DNA from: an uncultured Pelagibacteraceae bacterium | GTDB lineage: Bacteria > Pseudomonadota > Alphaproteobacteria > Pelagibacterales > Pelagibacteraceae | Reading direction: 5' to 3' | Assembly (NCBI GenBank): GCA_902589305.1 | Contig: CACISL010000007.1 | Location: 1-61,472 of the forward strand | DNA: 61,472 bases | In this document: positions 15,816-30,033 of the stretch, in pieces | How positions within the stretch are numbered: position 1 is the stretch's first letter | Layout of the letters: every line of letters begins with the position of its first letter | The notes under the pieces: model-generated | Database searches by the model: none | Seen by the model: the letters and a program-made list of their open reading frames with translations, nothing else | What the model was told of the DNA's origin: nothing | Program-made: the position numbers and the translations under genes

Positions 15816-16320
15816 CTTGATTTCCTATAAAAGTTATTTGATAAAGATTAAACAGAAGCCAAAAAACCGGAAACAAAAATAATGTGAAAAATGTATTATA
15901 ACCAATTTTTGCATAAGAAATCGCAATGTCTGAAAAGTTATTTAACAATGAAAAGAAAAGTAAATTAGCAAATATTAGAGCTATTAGGAAAGTAAACCAG
16001 TCAGATGCTATTGTAGTGTTAACACTTTTGTTTCTTACATAGTTTCCAACAAAACAAACTGCAAGGTAAGATAGTGAGCTTATGCCTAAAGGGAATCCCA
16101 TTACTACATCATTTATAAGGCCTACAAAAAATATATGGCCTGTACCCATTAAGCTAGGACGTTTTATTATCCAAAAATAAATTATTATAATTTGTAAGTT
16201 TAAAGAAAAAACTTCAAATAATTTTTCTAGGTTTGTATCAACCTCGCTAATTGATAAGTAATATAATAAAATTAATGGGCCAGCTGAAAAAAGTTTATTT
16301 ATTATATTTCCTTCGGCCAT
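15808..16320 (-). CDS. mreD: Rod-shape determining protein MreD
   Basis: This 170-residue inner membrane protein has five predicted helices. It lacks strong motifs, as is usual for MreD, but hydropathy, size, the typical FVGLINDVVMGFPLGISSLSY block and its place between mreC and mrdA make the call reliable. MreD bridges the MreB/MreC scaffold and the elongation synthases. Its start overlaps the mreC stop by one base and its end overlaps mrdA. Confidence 0.88.
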   Translation of the reverse strand: MAEGNIINKLFSAGPLILLYYLSISEVDTNLEKLFEVFSLNLQIIIIYFWIIKRPSLMGTGHIFFVGLINDVVMGFPLGISSLSYLAVCFVGNYVRNKSVNTTIASDWFTFLIALIFANLLFFSLLNNFSDIAISYAKIGYNTFFTLFLFPVFWLLFNLYQITFIGNQDA

Positions 16321-17165
16321 TAAAAAATTTCCTTACTTGGCTTAATTAAATTTACCGTCACGAAAGATAACTGATTAGGATCAACAAATAAATCTACCTC
16401 TCCATCCTCAGTTGTTTTTCCGATTGGTGTTCCAGCATTAAAAATACCATCTTTTCCCGAAGCAAATACAGTTATACCCTCAATAAATTTATAATCTTCA
16501 GGTAAGTAAAACAATGAAGGCTTACGAGTTCCACCTCCAGTTAATATTGCTTGGGTGCTTTTTTCATCAAAAGTAACTGGAACTCTACTGTTTAAATCAT
16601 TAAGTAATAATACTCTTGATGATAAATAGTTTGTCTCAACTATTCGTCCTATCAAATACTTATTTTGAGTGACAGGCATTCCTTTTATAATACCTTCTTT
16701 GCTTCCTTTATTGATTATTATTGATTTTAAAAACGGACTATTACGATCTACTAAAACTTTAGCTAAAACTACATTCGAAACAGTTTTTACATTTTCTGTG
16801 TCTAAAACCTTTTTCAAATTTTTATTTTCATTTGTTATATATTCTAAATTTAGATCAAGTGATTTATAACGTTCTATAACCTGTCTCAATTCTTCATTTT
16901 CTTTTCTTAAATTAAAATGACTTGCTATTCCTTGATTTATTCCTGGAAATAATCTAGTTGGGGTAGAAGCTAAATAAGTTACTCTGTAGACTATGTCGTT
17001 TAAAATGCTTCTTGATTTTTTTACGACTGTAAATCCATAAACATCTAAAAAGAAAATGACTAAAGCTACTATTATAAGGGAGAAAATAGAAAATTTTTGC
17101 GTTGCACCTCTTTGTAAAAGGGCTGAACGAAAAGCTATACTAAAATCATCTCTGCTAACTGACAT
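16320..17165 (-). CDS. mreC: Rod-shape determining protein MreC
   Basis: This 281-residue bitopic protein has a membrane helix near residues 23-48 and a coiled-coil stretch around 85-115 (HFNLRKENEELRQVIERYK). Two periplasmic beta-barrel domains follow, with GIIKGMPVTQNKYLIGRIVE and SRVLLLNDLNSRVPV. It polymerises on the periplasmic side and recruits PBP2. It sits 18 bases behind mreB and one base into mreD. Confidence 0.92.
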   Translation of the reverse strand: MSVSRDDFSIAFRSALLQRGATQKFSIFSLIIVALVIFFLDVYGFTVVKKSRSILNDIVYRVTYLASTPTRLFPGINQGIASHFNLRKENEELRQVIERYKSLDLNLEYITNENKNLKKVLDTENVKTVSNVVLAKVLVDRNSPFLKSIIINKGSKEGIIKGMPVTQNKYLIGRIVETNYLSSRVLLLNDLNSRVPVTFDEKSTQAILTGGGTRKPSLFYLPEDYKFIEGITVFASGKDGIFNAGTPIGKTTEDGEVDLFVDPNQLSFVTVNLIKPSKEIF

Positions 17166-17183
17166 TTTTTCGATAAAGACAAA

Positions 17184-19791
<2,608 letters not shown>

Positions 19792-19892
19792 AACTAATTA
19801 TTTTAAAAATTAAAAGCTTCTCATATTACAATCAAAGCTAGAATTTGCAAATAATTATGTGGTTCAAGATAGTGTTTTGGACTCAGATTGGG

Positions 19893-21462
<1,570 letters not shown>

Positions 21463-21463
<1 letters not shown>

Positions 21464-23229
21464 TAAACTAAAATTTTCCCCTCATCAGATATTTGTTCCT
21501 CTTCCTCTGGGCCTAAGATCATTTGGTTATGTGGTTTACCCGAAGGTATCATTGGAAAACAATTTTCTGCTTTATCGACAACACAATCAAATATTACTGG
21601 TTTATCAACATTAATCATCTCTTGAATTTTTTCATCCAACTCTTCTGGCGTTTTTGCTCTTATTCCTACACAACCATAAGACTCTGCTAGTTTAACGAAG
21701 TCTGGAAGAGCAGCAGTGTAACTTTCAGAATAATTTTTTTCATGTAAAAGTTCTTGCCACTGCCTTACCATTCCCATGTATTCGTTATTTAAAATAAATA
21801 TTTTTATTGGTAACCTGTATTGAACAGCTGTAGACATTTCTTGCATCGTCATTAAGACAGAAGCCTCTCCTGCGATATCAACAACAAGTTTTCCAGGATT
21901 AGCAATTTGAACACCGATCGCTGCTGGGAGTCCGTATCCCATTGTTCCAAGTCCACCAGATGTCATCCATCTATTGGGTTTATTAAATTTATAATGCTGT
22001 GCTGCCCACATTTGGTGCTGACCAACCTCAGTCGTGATAAAAGTGTCTTGATTTTTTGTAAGCTCATACAGCCTTTGTACTGCATGTTGAGGTTTTATAA
22101 CTTTATTACTGTTAATAAAATTTAAAGACTTTTTTTCTCTCCATTTTCCTATTTGTTCCCACCATTTTGATGTTTTCTGTTTGTTAGAACTTACAAAGTT
22201 TTTATTTTTCTCTTTAAATCTTTTATTTAAAGCCTCTAAAAGCTCTGTAACATCGCTTACTATAGCAAGATCAACTTTTATATTTTTTCCGATTGAAGAA
22301 GGATCAATATCGACATGAATTTTTTTTGAACCAGGTGAAAATTCATCAACTTTTCCGGTAATCCTATCATCAAATCTTGCACCAATGTTTATCATTAAGT
22401 CACAGTCATGCATCGCATTATTAGCTTCGTAAGTTCCGTGCATACCAAGCATTCCTAAAAATTGCGGGTCATCACCAGGATATGCTCCAAGCCCTTGTAA
22501 AGTTGAAGTAATCGGAAAACCAGTTAGAGAAACTAATTCTCTTAAATGTTTACTAGCTTCAGGTCCTGAGTTTATAACTCCCCCGCCTGTATAAAAAATA
22601 GGCTTTGAAGATTTTTTTATTAAATCGATAAATTTATCTAATTCTGAGTTAGATATTTTTTTAGATGCTTTGCCGTTTAGTTTTTTTTTAAGAGTGTTCT
22701 TAAAAAATTTATATTTACCTTTTTTAAATTGTATATCTTTTGGAATATCTACTAAAACTGGTCCGGGTCTTCCAGTTGTTGCCACCTCGAAAGCTAAGTG
22801 TAAAACTCTTGAGAGGTCATTTACATCTTTTACTAACCAATTATGTTTTGTACACGGCCGAGTAATTCCAGTCGTATCACATTCTTGAAATGCATCTGTT
22901 CCAATTAGGTGTGTCGGTACTTGTCCTGAGATACATACAAGAGGAACCGAGTCCATATAAGCATCTGTCAAAGCAGTTACAGCATTTGTTGCGCCCGGAC
23001 CAGATGTAACTAATAAAACTCCTGGCTTACCACTTGATCTTGCATATCCCTCAGCTGAGTGACCTGCTCCTTGCTCATGTCTAGCTAAAATATGTTTTAT
23101 AGATTTATGATTTTTTAATTCATCATAAATTGGTAAAACTGCACCACCAGGATAACCAAAAATATACTCTACTTTTTGATCCTCTAGTGCTTTAAAAACA
23201 ATTTTTGCTCCACTTAATAATTTCGGCAT
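21463..23229 (-). CDS. ilvB: Acetolactate synthase catalytic (large) subunit
   Basis: This 588-residue thiamine diphosphate enzyme condenses pyruvate with pyruvate or 2-ketobutyrate. The N-terminal domain has FGYPGGAVLPIYDEL and the catalytic Glu52 in ARHEQGAGH. The central FAD-like domain contains ARFDDRITG, and the C-terminal domain binds TPP-Mg. The metal motif reads DIAGEASVLM, with Glu where many family members have Asp. EYMGMVRQWQE follows as expected. It leads ilvB-ilvN-ilvC and follows miaA by 37 bases. Confidence 0.95.
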
Positions 23230-23266
23230 TCATACAATCTAGCCTAGAAATGGATTGCGTCAAGTT

Positions 23267-24184
23267 TTAGGTTGCAACTTTTAATGATTTTTTTAAAAGA
23301 TTTGAGAAATTTTTAGAATAAAGCTTATTCCAATTCTTCATATGGCCTCTAGCCCAAGTATTTTGTCTTTTCGCATACTGTCTAGTCTTGATATTTATTA
23401 AATCTTTACATTGTTCCATAGTTGTTAAACCCTTCAAATAGTCATTAATTTCTTGAACACCTATCAATTTATTTGCTGAAAAATTTTTATTGACTTTAAG
23501 ATTATTGAATTTTTTTACTTCATTAATACATTTTTTCTTAAACATTTGTTCTGTTCTCATTGAAATTTTCTTAAGTAATATATCTCTTGGGATATCAATA
23601 AAAATCTTTCTTATATCAAATTCTAAAAAATCAGATTTTGTCTTTTCAAACCAATCGTAAAGAGATTTATTCGTTTTAAGTTTTACTTCATATGCTCTTT
23701 GAACCCTTTGCGAGTCAGTAGGAAATATTCTGCCTTTAACTTTAGGGTCAAGCTTTATTAATGCATTGTAAAATTTTTTAGTCCCAAGTTTTTTATATAA
23801 GTTTCTAACTTTATTTCTTGTTTTAAGGTCAATATCAGGAATTTTACTTATACCTTTAGTAATTGTATTAAAATAAAGACCAGTTCCACCTACAATTATT
23901 GGAATTTTTTTCTTTTTCACACAAGTATTTATTTTAATTTTAACTTGTTTTAGCCAATCACCTGCGGAAAAATGTTTTTTTACTGTAATAATTCCATAGA
24001 GATGATGTTTTACTTTCCTAGTTTGTTTTAAAGTAGGTCGAGATGACAAAACAGTAAATTCTTTAAAAATTTGCATACTATCTGCATTTATAATTTCACC
24101 GTTAAGTTTTTTTGCTAATTTGATTGCTAAATTAGATTTTCCTGAAGCTGTTGGACCTGCTAAGAGTACTAATTTTTTAGACAA
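23267..24184 (-). CDS. miaA: tRNA dimethylallyltransferase MiaA
   Basis: This 305-residue enzyme adds a dimethylallyl group to adenosine 37 of tRNAs that read codons starting with U. The P-loop GPTASGKS lies at 10-17, followed by NADSMQIFKEF and the substrate motifs VGGTGLYFNTITKG and PTDSQRVQRAYE. The C-terminal RQYAKRQNTWARG matches the tRNA-binding helix. It sits two bases after degP. The E. coli order miaA-hfq-hflX-hflKC is related, but hfq and hflX are not here. Confidence 0.94.
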   Translation of the reverse strand: MSKKLVLLAGPTASGKSNLAIKLAKKLNGEIINADSMQIFKEFTVLSSRPTLKQTRKVKHHLYGIITVKKHFSAGDWLKQVKIKINTCVKKKKIPIIVGGTGLYFNTITKGISKIPDIDLKTRNKVRNLYKKLGTKKFYNALIKLDPKVKGRIFPTDSQRVQRAYEVKLKTNKSLYDWFEKTKSDFLEFDIRKIFIDIPRDILLKKISMRTEQMFKKKCINEVKKFNNLKVNKNFSANKLIGVQEINDYLKGLTTMEQCKDLINIKTRQYAKRQNTWARGHMKNWNKLYSKNFSNLLKKSLKVAT

Positions 24185-24186
24185 AA

Positions 24187-25590
24187 TTAATTTAATTTTA
24201 CACCAAGGTAACGTCTTTGATTATTTTTATTAATTACTGTTAAAAGTAAAGTCTTTTCACCTTTTTTAAAAATATTATCAACTAATCTTTTTAAATCTGA
24301 TGAGGATTTAATGGGAGTTTTTTGAACTTCAATTATTATATCATTTATACTTAAAAGATTATTTAGTGGGCTTCGATTAGAAATTTCTGTTATTATAACT
24401 CCTTCAGTTTTTTTTCTTAAATTCCTAGACGAAATATCCTCGTCAGTTATATCTCTAACTGCTATTTTTAATTTTTCAATATCTTCGACTTTTTTTACTG
24501 TCTTTGTTTTCTTTTCTTGAAATTCTTCAGAGGATTCTAGTCTCCCAAGAATTAATCTTTTTGAGATTAATTTTTTATTTCTCCAAATTTTAAGCTCTAC
24601 ACTCTTACCTACTTGTGTAGATGCAACTACTTTTGGAAGCGTTCTCATTGTATCAATTTTTTTTCCATCAAAGTTTAAAATTATGTCCCCTGCCTTTATT
24701 CCTGCTTTATCTGCTGGACTATTTTCTCCAACACTTGCTACTAAAGCTCCTTGCGGTTTCTTTAATTTTTCTACTTCTGCTATTTCTTTTGTTACCTCTT
24801 GAATTCTTACGCCTAACCAACCTCTTTTTGTTTCACCAAATTGAATTAGTTGATCAATAACGTTCGATGCTGCATTAGCTGGAATGGCAAATCCAATTCC
24901 AATAGAGCCTGACTGACCTGGTGCTATTATTGCAGTATTAATTCCAATAACTTCACCTTTTAAATTAAATAAAGGTCCACCAGAATTTCCTTGATTAATA
25001 GAAGCGTCAGTTTGAATGAAATCGTCATATCTTGTTAGGTTTATGTCTCTATTTCTTGCTGAAATAATTCCTGCAGTTACTGTCCCCCCTAAACCAAAAG
25101 GATTTCCAATCGCGACTGCCCAATCTCCTACTCTTGCTACATCAGAGTCACCGAAGCTTACTGGTTTAAATTGATCTTTTGTTTCCATTTTCAAAACAGC
25201 TATATCCATGTAGGGATCAGCGCCTATCACTTTTGCTTTATATTCTTTATCTCCAACCCGCACCAAAATATCATCAGCGCCAGCGATTACGTGATTATTA
25301 GTTACCACTGTCCCGTTTGATTTTATTATAAAACCAGAGCCTAGAGAAGAAGCTTTTCTTTCCGTAGGTCTCTCAAAATCTTTAAACATTTCTCCAAAAG
25401 GTGAACCTGGAGGAAATTGAAAGGGGAATTGATTTGTTGTTGTTCTTACTGTTTGTGTTGTAGAAATATTTACAACTGATGGCATCAGTTTGTCTGCTAA
25501 ATCTGCAAAAGACTCAGGAACTGGTTTTGAATTAGCAAAAGAGTAGCTAAAAATAACTAAAAATAATAATATCTTATTAACTAATTTCAT
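24187..25590 (-). CDS. degP: Periplasmic serine protease DegP/DegQ (Do family)
   Basis: This 467-residue protease has a signal peptide (residues 1-21, ending FSYSFANS). The trypsin-like domain carries the triad His100 (TNNHVIAGA), Asp129 (YMDIAVLKM) and Ser203 (GNSGGPLF). Two PDZ domains follow (about 255-345 and 370-467). Do-family proteases degrade or chaperone misfolded envelope proteins. It sits directly behind the HflK-HflC-DUF2065 genes, as in many alphaproteobacteria, where these function together in membrane protein quality control. Confidence 0.94.
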   Translation of the reverse strand: MKLVNKILLFLVIFSYSFANSKPVPESFADLADKLMPSVVNISTTQTVRTTTNQFPFQFPPGSPFGEMFKDFERPTERKASSLGSGFIIKSNGTVVTNNHVIAGADDILVRVGDKEYKAKVIGADPYMDIAVLKMETKDQFKPVSFGDSDVARVGDWAVAIGNPFGLGGTVTAGIISARNRDINLTRYDDFIQTDASINQGNSGGPLFNLKGEVIGINTAIIAPGQSGSIGIGFAIPANAASNVIDQLIQFGETKRGWLGVRIQEVTKEIAEVEKLKKPQGALVASVGENSPADKAGIKAGDIILNFDGKKIDTMRTLPKVVASTQVGKSVELKIWRNKKLISKRLILGRLESSEEFQEKKTKTVKKVEDIEKLKIAVRDITDEDISSRNLRKKTEGVIITEISNRSPLNNLLSINDIIIEVQKTPIKSSSDLKRLVDNIFKKGEKTLLLTVINKNNQRRYLGVKLN

Positions 25591-25776
25591 TTAACTTTTT
25601 ATATACCAAATTATTAAAAAACCGATAATCAAAAAAACTATTCCTGTAAATCTAAGTTTATTCTCAGGTGTATTTTTAATTAATTCTAATATGCTTTTAA
25701 TTCTTGACGGGAAAATGGCTAAAAACAGACCTTCCACAAAAAAAATTAATCCAATTGCAATAACGAACTCACTCAC
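25591..25776 (-). CDS. DUF2065 (YjeT-like) small membrane protein
   Basis: This 61-residue protein has two hydrophobic helices (residues 1-18 and 42-58) joined by a basic loop containing FPSRIKSILELI. This is the YjeT/DUF2065 pattern, and genes of this family regularly sit beside hflK-hflC. Its stop abuts the degP ATG with no gap, and its start is 14 bases after hflC. Function is unknown; a role in HflKC-linked membrane quality control is inferred from position. Confidence 0.8.
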   Translation of the reverse strand: MSEFVIAIGLIFFVEGLFLAIFPSRIKSILELIKNTPENKLRFTGIVFLIIGFLIIWYIKS

Positions 25777-25790
25777 AAATACTTAATAAT

Positions 25791-26666
25791 TTACTTCTTT
25801 AAATTTGGCTTAATTGATTTACCAAAGAACTTAAAGAAATCGCTGTCAGGAGATAAAACTAAAGATGTTTCTCCACCAATTAAAGCTTTCTCATATGCTT
25901 GCATAGCTCTATAAAAGGCGAAAAACTGTGGATCTCTTCCAAAAGCATCAGCAAAAATTTTATTTCTCTGACCGTCACCTTCACCTTTCATTATTTCAGA
26001 TTTTTTATTAGCCTGTGCAAGAATTACAGTTACATCTTTATCTGCTGTTGATCTAATTTTTTGAGCAATCTCTGCACCTTGAGCTCTAAATTCTTTTGCT
26101 TCTCGCTCTCTTTCAGTTTGCATTCTTTTGTAAATCGCCTCACTGTTAGCTGGTGGAAGGTCAGCCCTTTTAATTCTAACATCCACAATGTTAATTCCGA
26201 AATTCTTTGCCTCTTCATTGACTTGCGATTGTATTATTTGCATTTGTCTAGCTCTGTCGGTAGATAATAATGTAGCTAATTCTTGTGTACCTAACACACC
26301 TCTAATTCTTGAATTGATAATTGTAGACAATCTTGATCTAGCTACTCTCTCATTTCCAACTGAGATGTAAAATTTAAGAGGGTCCACAATTTTAAATCTT
26401 GCGAAGGCATCTACAATTAATCTTTTTTGATCTGCAGCTATAACTTCCTCTGGATCGTTATCTAAATTTAAAATTCTTTTATCTAAATAAACAACGTTTT
26501 GAATAAATGGTAACTTAAAATTTAGTCCAGCTTTAGTAACAATTTTCTTTGGATCACCAAATTGAAGAACAATTGCTTGGCTTATTTCTTGAACAATGAA
26601 TAATGATTGGAAAACTACAACACCAATTAATATGATTGCTGGAACTATAAACTTAACACCTTTCAT
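25791..26666 (-). CDS. hflC: HflC, SPFH/prohibitin-domain membrane protein
   Basis: This 291-residue protein has an N-terminal membrane helix (residues 5-27) and an SPFH/band-7 domain (QEISQAIVLQFGDPKKIV, then RSRLSTIINSRIRGVLG). A long helical coiled region follows, with ERQ-like charged repeats (TEREREAKEFRAQGAE). HflC pairs with HflK to form a large cage around the FtsH protease. It starts directly after the hflK stop. Confidence 0.94.
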   Translation of the reverse strand: MKGVKFIVPAIILIGVVVFQSLFIVQEISQAIVLQFGDPKKIVTKAGLNFKLPFIQNVVYLDKRILNLDNDPEEVIAADQKRLIVDAFARFKIVDPLKFYISVGNERVARSRLSTIINSRIRGVLGTQELATLLSTDRARQMQIIQSQVNEEAKNFGINIVDVRIKRADLPPANSEAIYKRMQTEREREAKEFRAQGAEIAQKIRSTADKDVTVILAQANKKSEIMKGEGDGQRNKIFADAFGRDPQFFAFYRAMQAYEKALIGGETSLVLSPDSDFFKFFGKSIKPNLKK

Positions 26667-27782
26667 TTAATTGTTGCTCCCTTTTTTTAACTCAGGTAAT
26701 GGTAAATAAGGAACTACACCTGAACCAGAGTCTTTGTCTATAATCACTTTATCTATATCTGCTAAAACTTTCTCCATTGTTTCTAAATACATTCTTTCTT
26801 GTGTAACTTGTTTGGCGTTTTTATATTCATTGTAAATTGCTAAAAATCGACTTGCTTCACCTTCTGCCTTTGCAACAACTTCTTTCTTATATGCTTCTGC
26901 TTGTTGTAAAACTTGCTCAGCCTCTCCTCGTGCTCTTGGAATAACGTCATTAGCATAAGCTTCGGCTTCATTTTTCGATCTTTCTCTATCTGCTCTAGCT
27001 GCTTGCACGTCTCTAAAGGCATCAATTACTTGTTCAGGTGGGTCGGCTTGTTGTGTTTGAACCTGAGTTAATTGGATTCCTGATCCATATTCATCTAAAA
27101 TGAGTTGAGCTATTTCTTGTACCTCAACTTCTATTTTTGATCTTCCCTCAGTTAAAATGTTTTGAATCCTATTTTTTGCAATTACTTCTCTCATTGCAGT
27201 TTCTGAAGCAGCTTTTACTGTCTCTACTGGACTTTGAATGTTAAACAAAAACTTTTGAGCATCTTTTATAACCCAAAATACTGAATAGTTTATATCTACA
27301 ATGTTTTCATCTCCAGTTAACATTAAACTTTCTTCAGGAACATTTCCTACACCTGAAGATCTTCCACTATCACTAGCTGGTCTAAAACCAACATCTACTC
27401 GATTAACTTTTGTAACCTTTGGAGTTAAAACTCTCTCAAAAGGTGTTGGGAAATGGTAATGTAAACCCGGTTGTGTTGTATTTACATATTTGCCAAATCT
27501 TAAAACTACTCCTTGCTCATCCGGCAAAACTCTGTAGAGACCACTTCCGACATAAAGAAGTGCTACAATTATTAATCCAATAACTATCGGCTTAGAGCCA
27601 CCGGATTTACCACCAGAAAATTTATTTATCGTTTTTTGAAAGTTTTTAATAAGATCATCTATGCTAGGTGGATCTTGTCTTGAACCTGACCCATTTCCAC
27701 CTGATGAACTACGACCACCATCTCCGCCTGGGGGTGATCCCCATGGAGATTGATTGTTTAAGATTTTGTCTTTAAAACTCAT
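26667..27782 (-). CDS. hflK: HflK, SPFH/prohibitin-domain membrane protein
   Basis: This 371-residue partner of HflC has a Gly/Ser/Pro-rich N-terminus (SPWGSPPGGDGG and SSSGGNGSGS) typical of HflK. A membrane helix follows at about 68-86, then the SPFH domain (VLPDEQGVVLRFGKYVNTTQ) and a long helical segment. The C-terminus is cytoplasmically or periplasmically exposed depending on the family topology model. It leads the operon hflK-hflC-DUF2065-degP and diverges from mrp. Confidence 0.94.
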   Translation of the reverse strand: MSFKDKILNNQSPWGSPPGGDGGRSSSGGNGSGSRQDPPSIDDLIKNFQKTINKFSGGKSGGSKPIVIGLIIVALLYVGSGLYRVLPDEQGVVLRFGKYVNTTQPGLHYHFPTPFERVLTPKVTKVNRVDVGFRPASDSGRSSGVGNVPEESLMLTGDENIVDINYSVFWVIKDAQKFLFNIQSPVETVKAASETAMREVIAKNRIQNILTEGRSKIEVEVQEIAQLILDEYGSGIQLTQVQTQQADPPEQVIDAFRDVQAARADRERSKNEAEAYANDVIPRARGEAEQVLQQAEAYKKEVVAKAEGEASRFLAIYNEYKNAKQVTQERMYLETMEKVLADIDKVIIDKDSGSGVVPYLPLPELKKGSNN

Positions 27783-27789
27783 GACACTT

Positions 27790-27817
27790 TATATAGTGAC
27801 TTTTGTCCTAAAAACAA
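27790..27817 (-). promoter_or_regulatory. Predicted promoter of hflK
   Basis: Read on the minus strand, TTGTTT (27817-27812) is followed after 16 bases by TATATA (27795-27790), upstream of the hflK ATG at 27782. The start of transcription would lie very close to the ATG, so the leader is short. Prediction from sequence only. Confidence 0.4.
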
Positions 27818-27858
27818 GTTAAGTAAGAGCGTTATTATGACCATTAACTTATAAAATT

Positions 27859-28653
27859 ATGAGCCAAAAACCGCCTCCAAAGCAATTTGTTAAAACTCCA
27901 ATTAATGGAACCAAGCATACCTTACTTATATCTAGTGCTAAGGGTGGAGTAGGAAAATCAACAGTTGCTGTGAACCTCGCATTTGCGCTTCAAAACTTAA
28001 ATTTAAAAATTGGAATTTTAGATGCAGATGTTTATGGCCCCTCATTAACAAAATTAATGGATATTAATGAAAAACCAAAAAGTGAGGATGGTAAGGCTAT
28101 TACACCTATTACAAAATATGGTGCTCAATGTATGTCAATGGGTTTGTTAGTTGATGAATTAACACCAATGATATGGAGAGGGCCAATGGTTATTAGTGCA
28201 ATCAAAACTATGACGCAAAAAGTTTTGTGGAAAGATAGGGATATAATTATAATTGATATGCCTCCAGGAACAGGTGATACACAATTAACATTCGCTCAAG
28301 AAGTTAAAGTAGATGGAGCAATAATAGTTTCAACCCCACAAGATTTAGCTTTGTTAGATGTTAAAAGAGGAATTCAAATGTTTGATAAAACAGGTGTAAA
28401 AATATTAGGATTGATTGATAATATGAGTTACTTCAAGGGTGATGATGGTAAAAAGTACAAAATATTTGGTGAAAGTGGAGTTGAAAAGACTGCCAAAGAA
28501 TTCAATAAAGAATTTCTAGGTCATTTGCCTATACATCAAGATTTAAGAAGTTCAGCTGATAAAGGTAATCCTCTAACTTATTCAGATCCTAATCACGACG
28601 TCTCTATACTATTTAAAAATATAGCTGAAAAAATTAAACAATCTTTTCAGTAA
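27859..28653 (+). CDS. mrp: Mrp/NBP35-type P-loop ATPase (ApbC-like Fe-S carrier)
   Basis: This 264-residue ATPase of the Mrp family binds and transfers iron-sulfur clusters. The deviant Walker [11 protein letters not shown] lies at 26-35, LDADVYGPS is the switch, and [14 protein letters not shown] is characteristic of Mrp. It lacks the N-terminal DUF59/MIP18 domain that many bacterial Mrp proteins carry, and the usual CxxC near the C-terminus is not visible, although Cys-poor alphaproteobacterial forms exist. It overlaps the convergent thyX end by 20 bases. Confidence 0.9.
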   Translation: MSQKPPPKQFVKTPINGTKHTLLISSAKGGVGKSTVAVNLAFALQNLNLKIGILDADVYGPSLTKLMDINEKPKSEDGKAITPITKYGAQCMSMGLLVDELTPMIWRGPMVISAIKTMTQKVLWKDRDIIIIDMPPGTGDTQLTFAQEVKVDGAIIVSTPQDLALLDVKRGIQMFDKTGVKILGLIDNMSYFKGDDGKKYKIFGESGVEKTAKEFNKEFLGHLPIHQDLRSSADKGNPLTYSDPNHDVSILFKNIAEKIKQSFQ

Positions 28654-29581
28654 ATCCAAAAGAAGTCATTAACTCATTCCACTCTCTCTTTGAAAGACCC
28701 GAGCTTTCATGACTAACTTTTTCACCTTTAGCCATAAGTTGAATTACTTTTTTACCTTTAGCAGATACATGAACTGCGCCTACTCTATAATCTAAGAATG
28801 CAGCATGAGTAATAGGTACCCATTTTTTGACAGTATCAAGCATTGTTTCAGCATAAACTCTAATCTCATATTGAGCATGACTATCAGCTCTTAAAAATAA
28901 AAAATTTAATAGATTTAACAAATCAGTTTTCCAATACCATTGTGTATATGAATTTAATGTCAAATTCATTCTTGCAAGTTCTCTGGCTAAACCTGCTTTG
29001 CTCTCATCAATTACGGTTCCATCAAATCTTTCATTAAGCATCTTTTCGTAGTTATCGTAAGTTCTTGTTGCGTCATCTTTTAAAATTTTTAAAACCTCAT
29101 CGGCTTGTTCACCACTAATTAAATCTCCTCTTCCTTGACGATTAGAAGTTGATTGAGCAGATAATTGATCTTTCGCTGGTATATAAAATTCTTTATCAAG
29201 AATAGAATATCTTGCTGAATATTCATTAACATTTGCTGTTCTGTGTCTAATCCACTGTCGTGCAATAAAAATTGGAAGTTTAACATGATATTTTATTTCA
29301 CACATTTCAAATGGTGTTGAATGCCAATGTCTCATTAAATATTTTATCAATCCTTCGTCTGTAGAAACTTTTTTTGTTCCTTTTCCGTAAGAGACTCTCG
29401 CAGACTGCACAATTGAACTATCATCTCCCATGTAATCTACGACCCTCACAAAACCATGATCTAATGCTGGTAAAGCCTCATAAAGAATTTTTTCTAATTC
29501 AGGTGAAGTTACCCTTTTCGTTTGATTTTTTTGCGCTTGTTGGTCTGCAATTTCTTGCTTTTGTTCTTTAGTAAGTTTCAT
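28634..29581 (-). CDS. thyX: Flavin-dependent thymidylate synthase ThyX
   Basis: This 315-residue enzyme methylates dUMP using methylene-tetrahydrofolate and FAD. The ThyX signature [14 protein letters not shown] occupies 112-125, within the expected RHRxxSxNExSxRY spacing, with Ala at the first Ser position. The substrate loop [18 protein letters not shown] is present. Its length is that of the long alphaproteobacterial form. It diverges from the tmRNA gene, with start and tmRNA promoter about 40 bases apart. Confidence 0.95.
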   Translation of the reverse strand: MKLTKEQKQEIADQQAQKNQTKRVTSPELEKILYEALPALDHGFVRVVDYMGDDSSIVQSARVSYGKGTKKVSTDEGLIKYLMRHWHSTPFEMCEIKYHVKLPIFIARQWIRHRTANVNEYSARYSILDKEFYIPAKDQLSAQSTSNRQGRGDLISGEQADEVLKILKDDATRTYDNYEKMLNERFDGTVIDESKAGLARELARMNLTLNSYTQWYWKTDLLNLLNFLFLRADSHAQYEIRVYAETMLDTVKKWVPITHAAFLDYRVGAVHVSAKGKKVIQLMAKGEKVSHESSGLSKREWNELMTSFGFTEKIV

Positions 29582-29595
29582 TTTTGAATTAATTA

Positions 29596-29623
29596 TTGAA
29601 TCTCTTCAAAAGAGTTTTATATT
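29596..29623 (+). promoter_or_regulatory. Predicted promoter of the tmRNA gene
   Basis: TTGAAT (29596-29601) and TATATT (29618-29623) are 16 bases apart. The predicted start is at about 29630, the first base of the GTTGG/CCAAC hairpin (29630-29643) that opens the acceptor piece. Confidence 0.5.
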
Positions 29624-29629
29624 AATAGT

Positions 29630-29905
29630 GTTGGTTTTCCAACTATGACGATAAACGAATTTCGTAATAAACATCACGGACGTGGGGGCAGTACCCACCA
29701 CCTCCACCAATTACAACTTACGGGGGTGAATTAGGATCGACGGGTGTCTAAAGGCTTTTCTTTCGTACGAGATGGTTCCGACGTTACGGGCCAATTTATA
29801 AATGCAAATCAAAAATTTGCACTTGCAGCTTAATTAACTTAGTTAATTAAGTTACGGGGTCTGGGGCACCTGGCAACAGAACGCCCCTGCTAAAGTCTCA
29901 GAACA
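29630..29905 (+). ncRNA. ssrA: Permuted two-piece tmRNA (ssrA)
   Basis: The gene is circularly permuted, as in alphaproteobacteria. The acceptor piece (about 29630-29709) ends in a T-arm GTGGG-GGCAGTA-CCCAC and CACCTCCACCA with encoded CCA. A 12-base spacer follows, then the coding piece starts at 29722. Its GGGGGTG pairs with CACCTCC to rebuild the acceptor stem, and GGATCGACGGG matches the tmRNA 5' consensus. The tag frame GCA 29804 to TAA 29833 encodes ANQKFALAA. A pseudoknot uses TCTG (29860-29863) with CAGA (29877-29880) over GGGGC/GCCCC. tmRNA with SmpB releases stalled ribosomes and tags the product for proteolysis. The 3' end is approximate. Confidence 0.93.
29864..29889 (+). repeat. 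Left copy of 26-bp direct repeat (attL-like), in the tmRNA 3' part
   Basis: The repeat starts GGGCACCTGGCAACAG and ends AACGCCCCTG. It is identical to 32081-32106 over 26 bases. It lies at the 3' end of the tmRNA coding piece, a classical integration target, and forms a GGGC/GCCC hairpin. Confidence 0.85.
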
Positions 29906-30033
29906 CGCATTAAATATATAGTTTTAAAAAAGTGATCACACTGACGTCACAGTGGAAAAAGAAATTTTAATGATTTAGAATTATTGTATAATTTTAAAGT
30001 TAAAGCACCTTAAACGGCGCCAATTAAAATCTT

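Noticed and set aside
24621-24860. Leucine/phenylalanine-rich plus-strand frame antisense to degP
   Set aside because: The apparent hydrophobicity comes from antisense of Lys/Glu-rich codons in an AT-rich gene.
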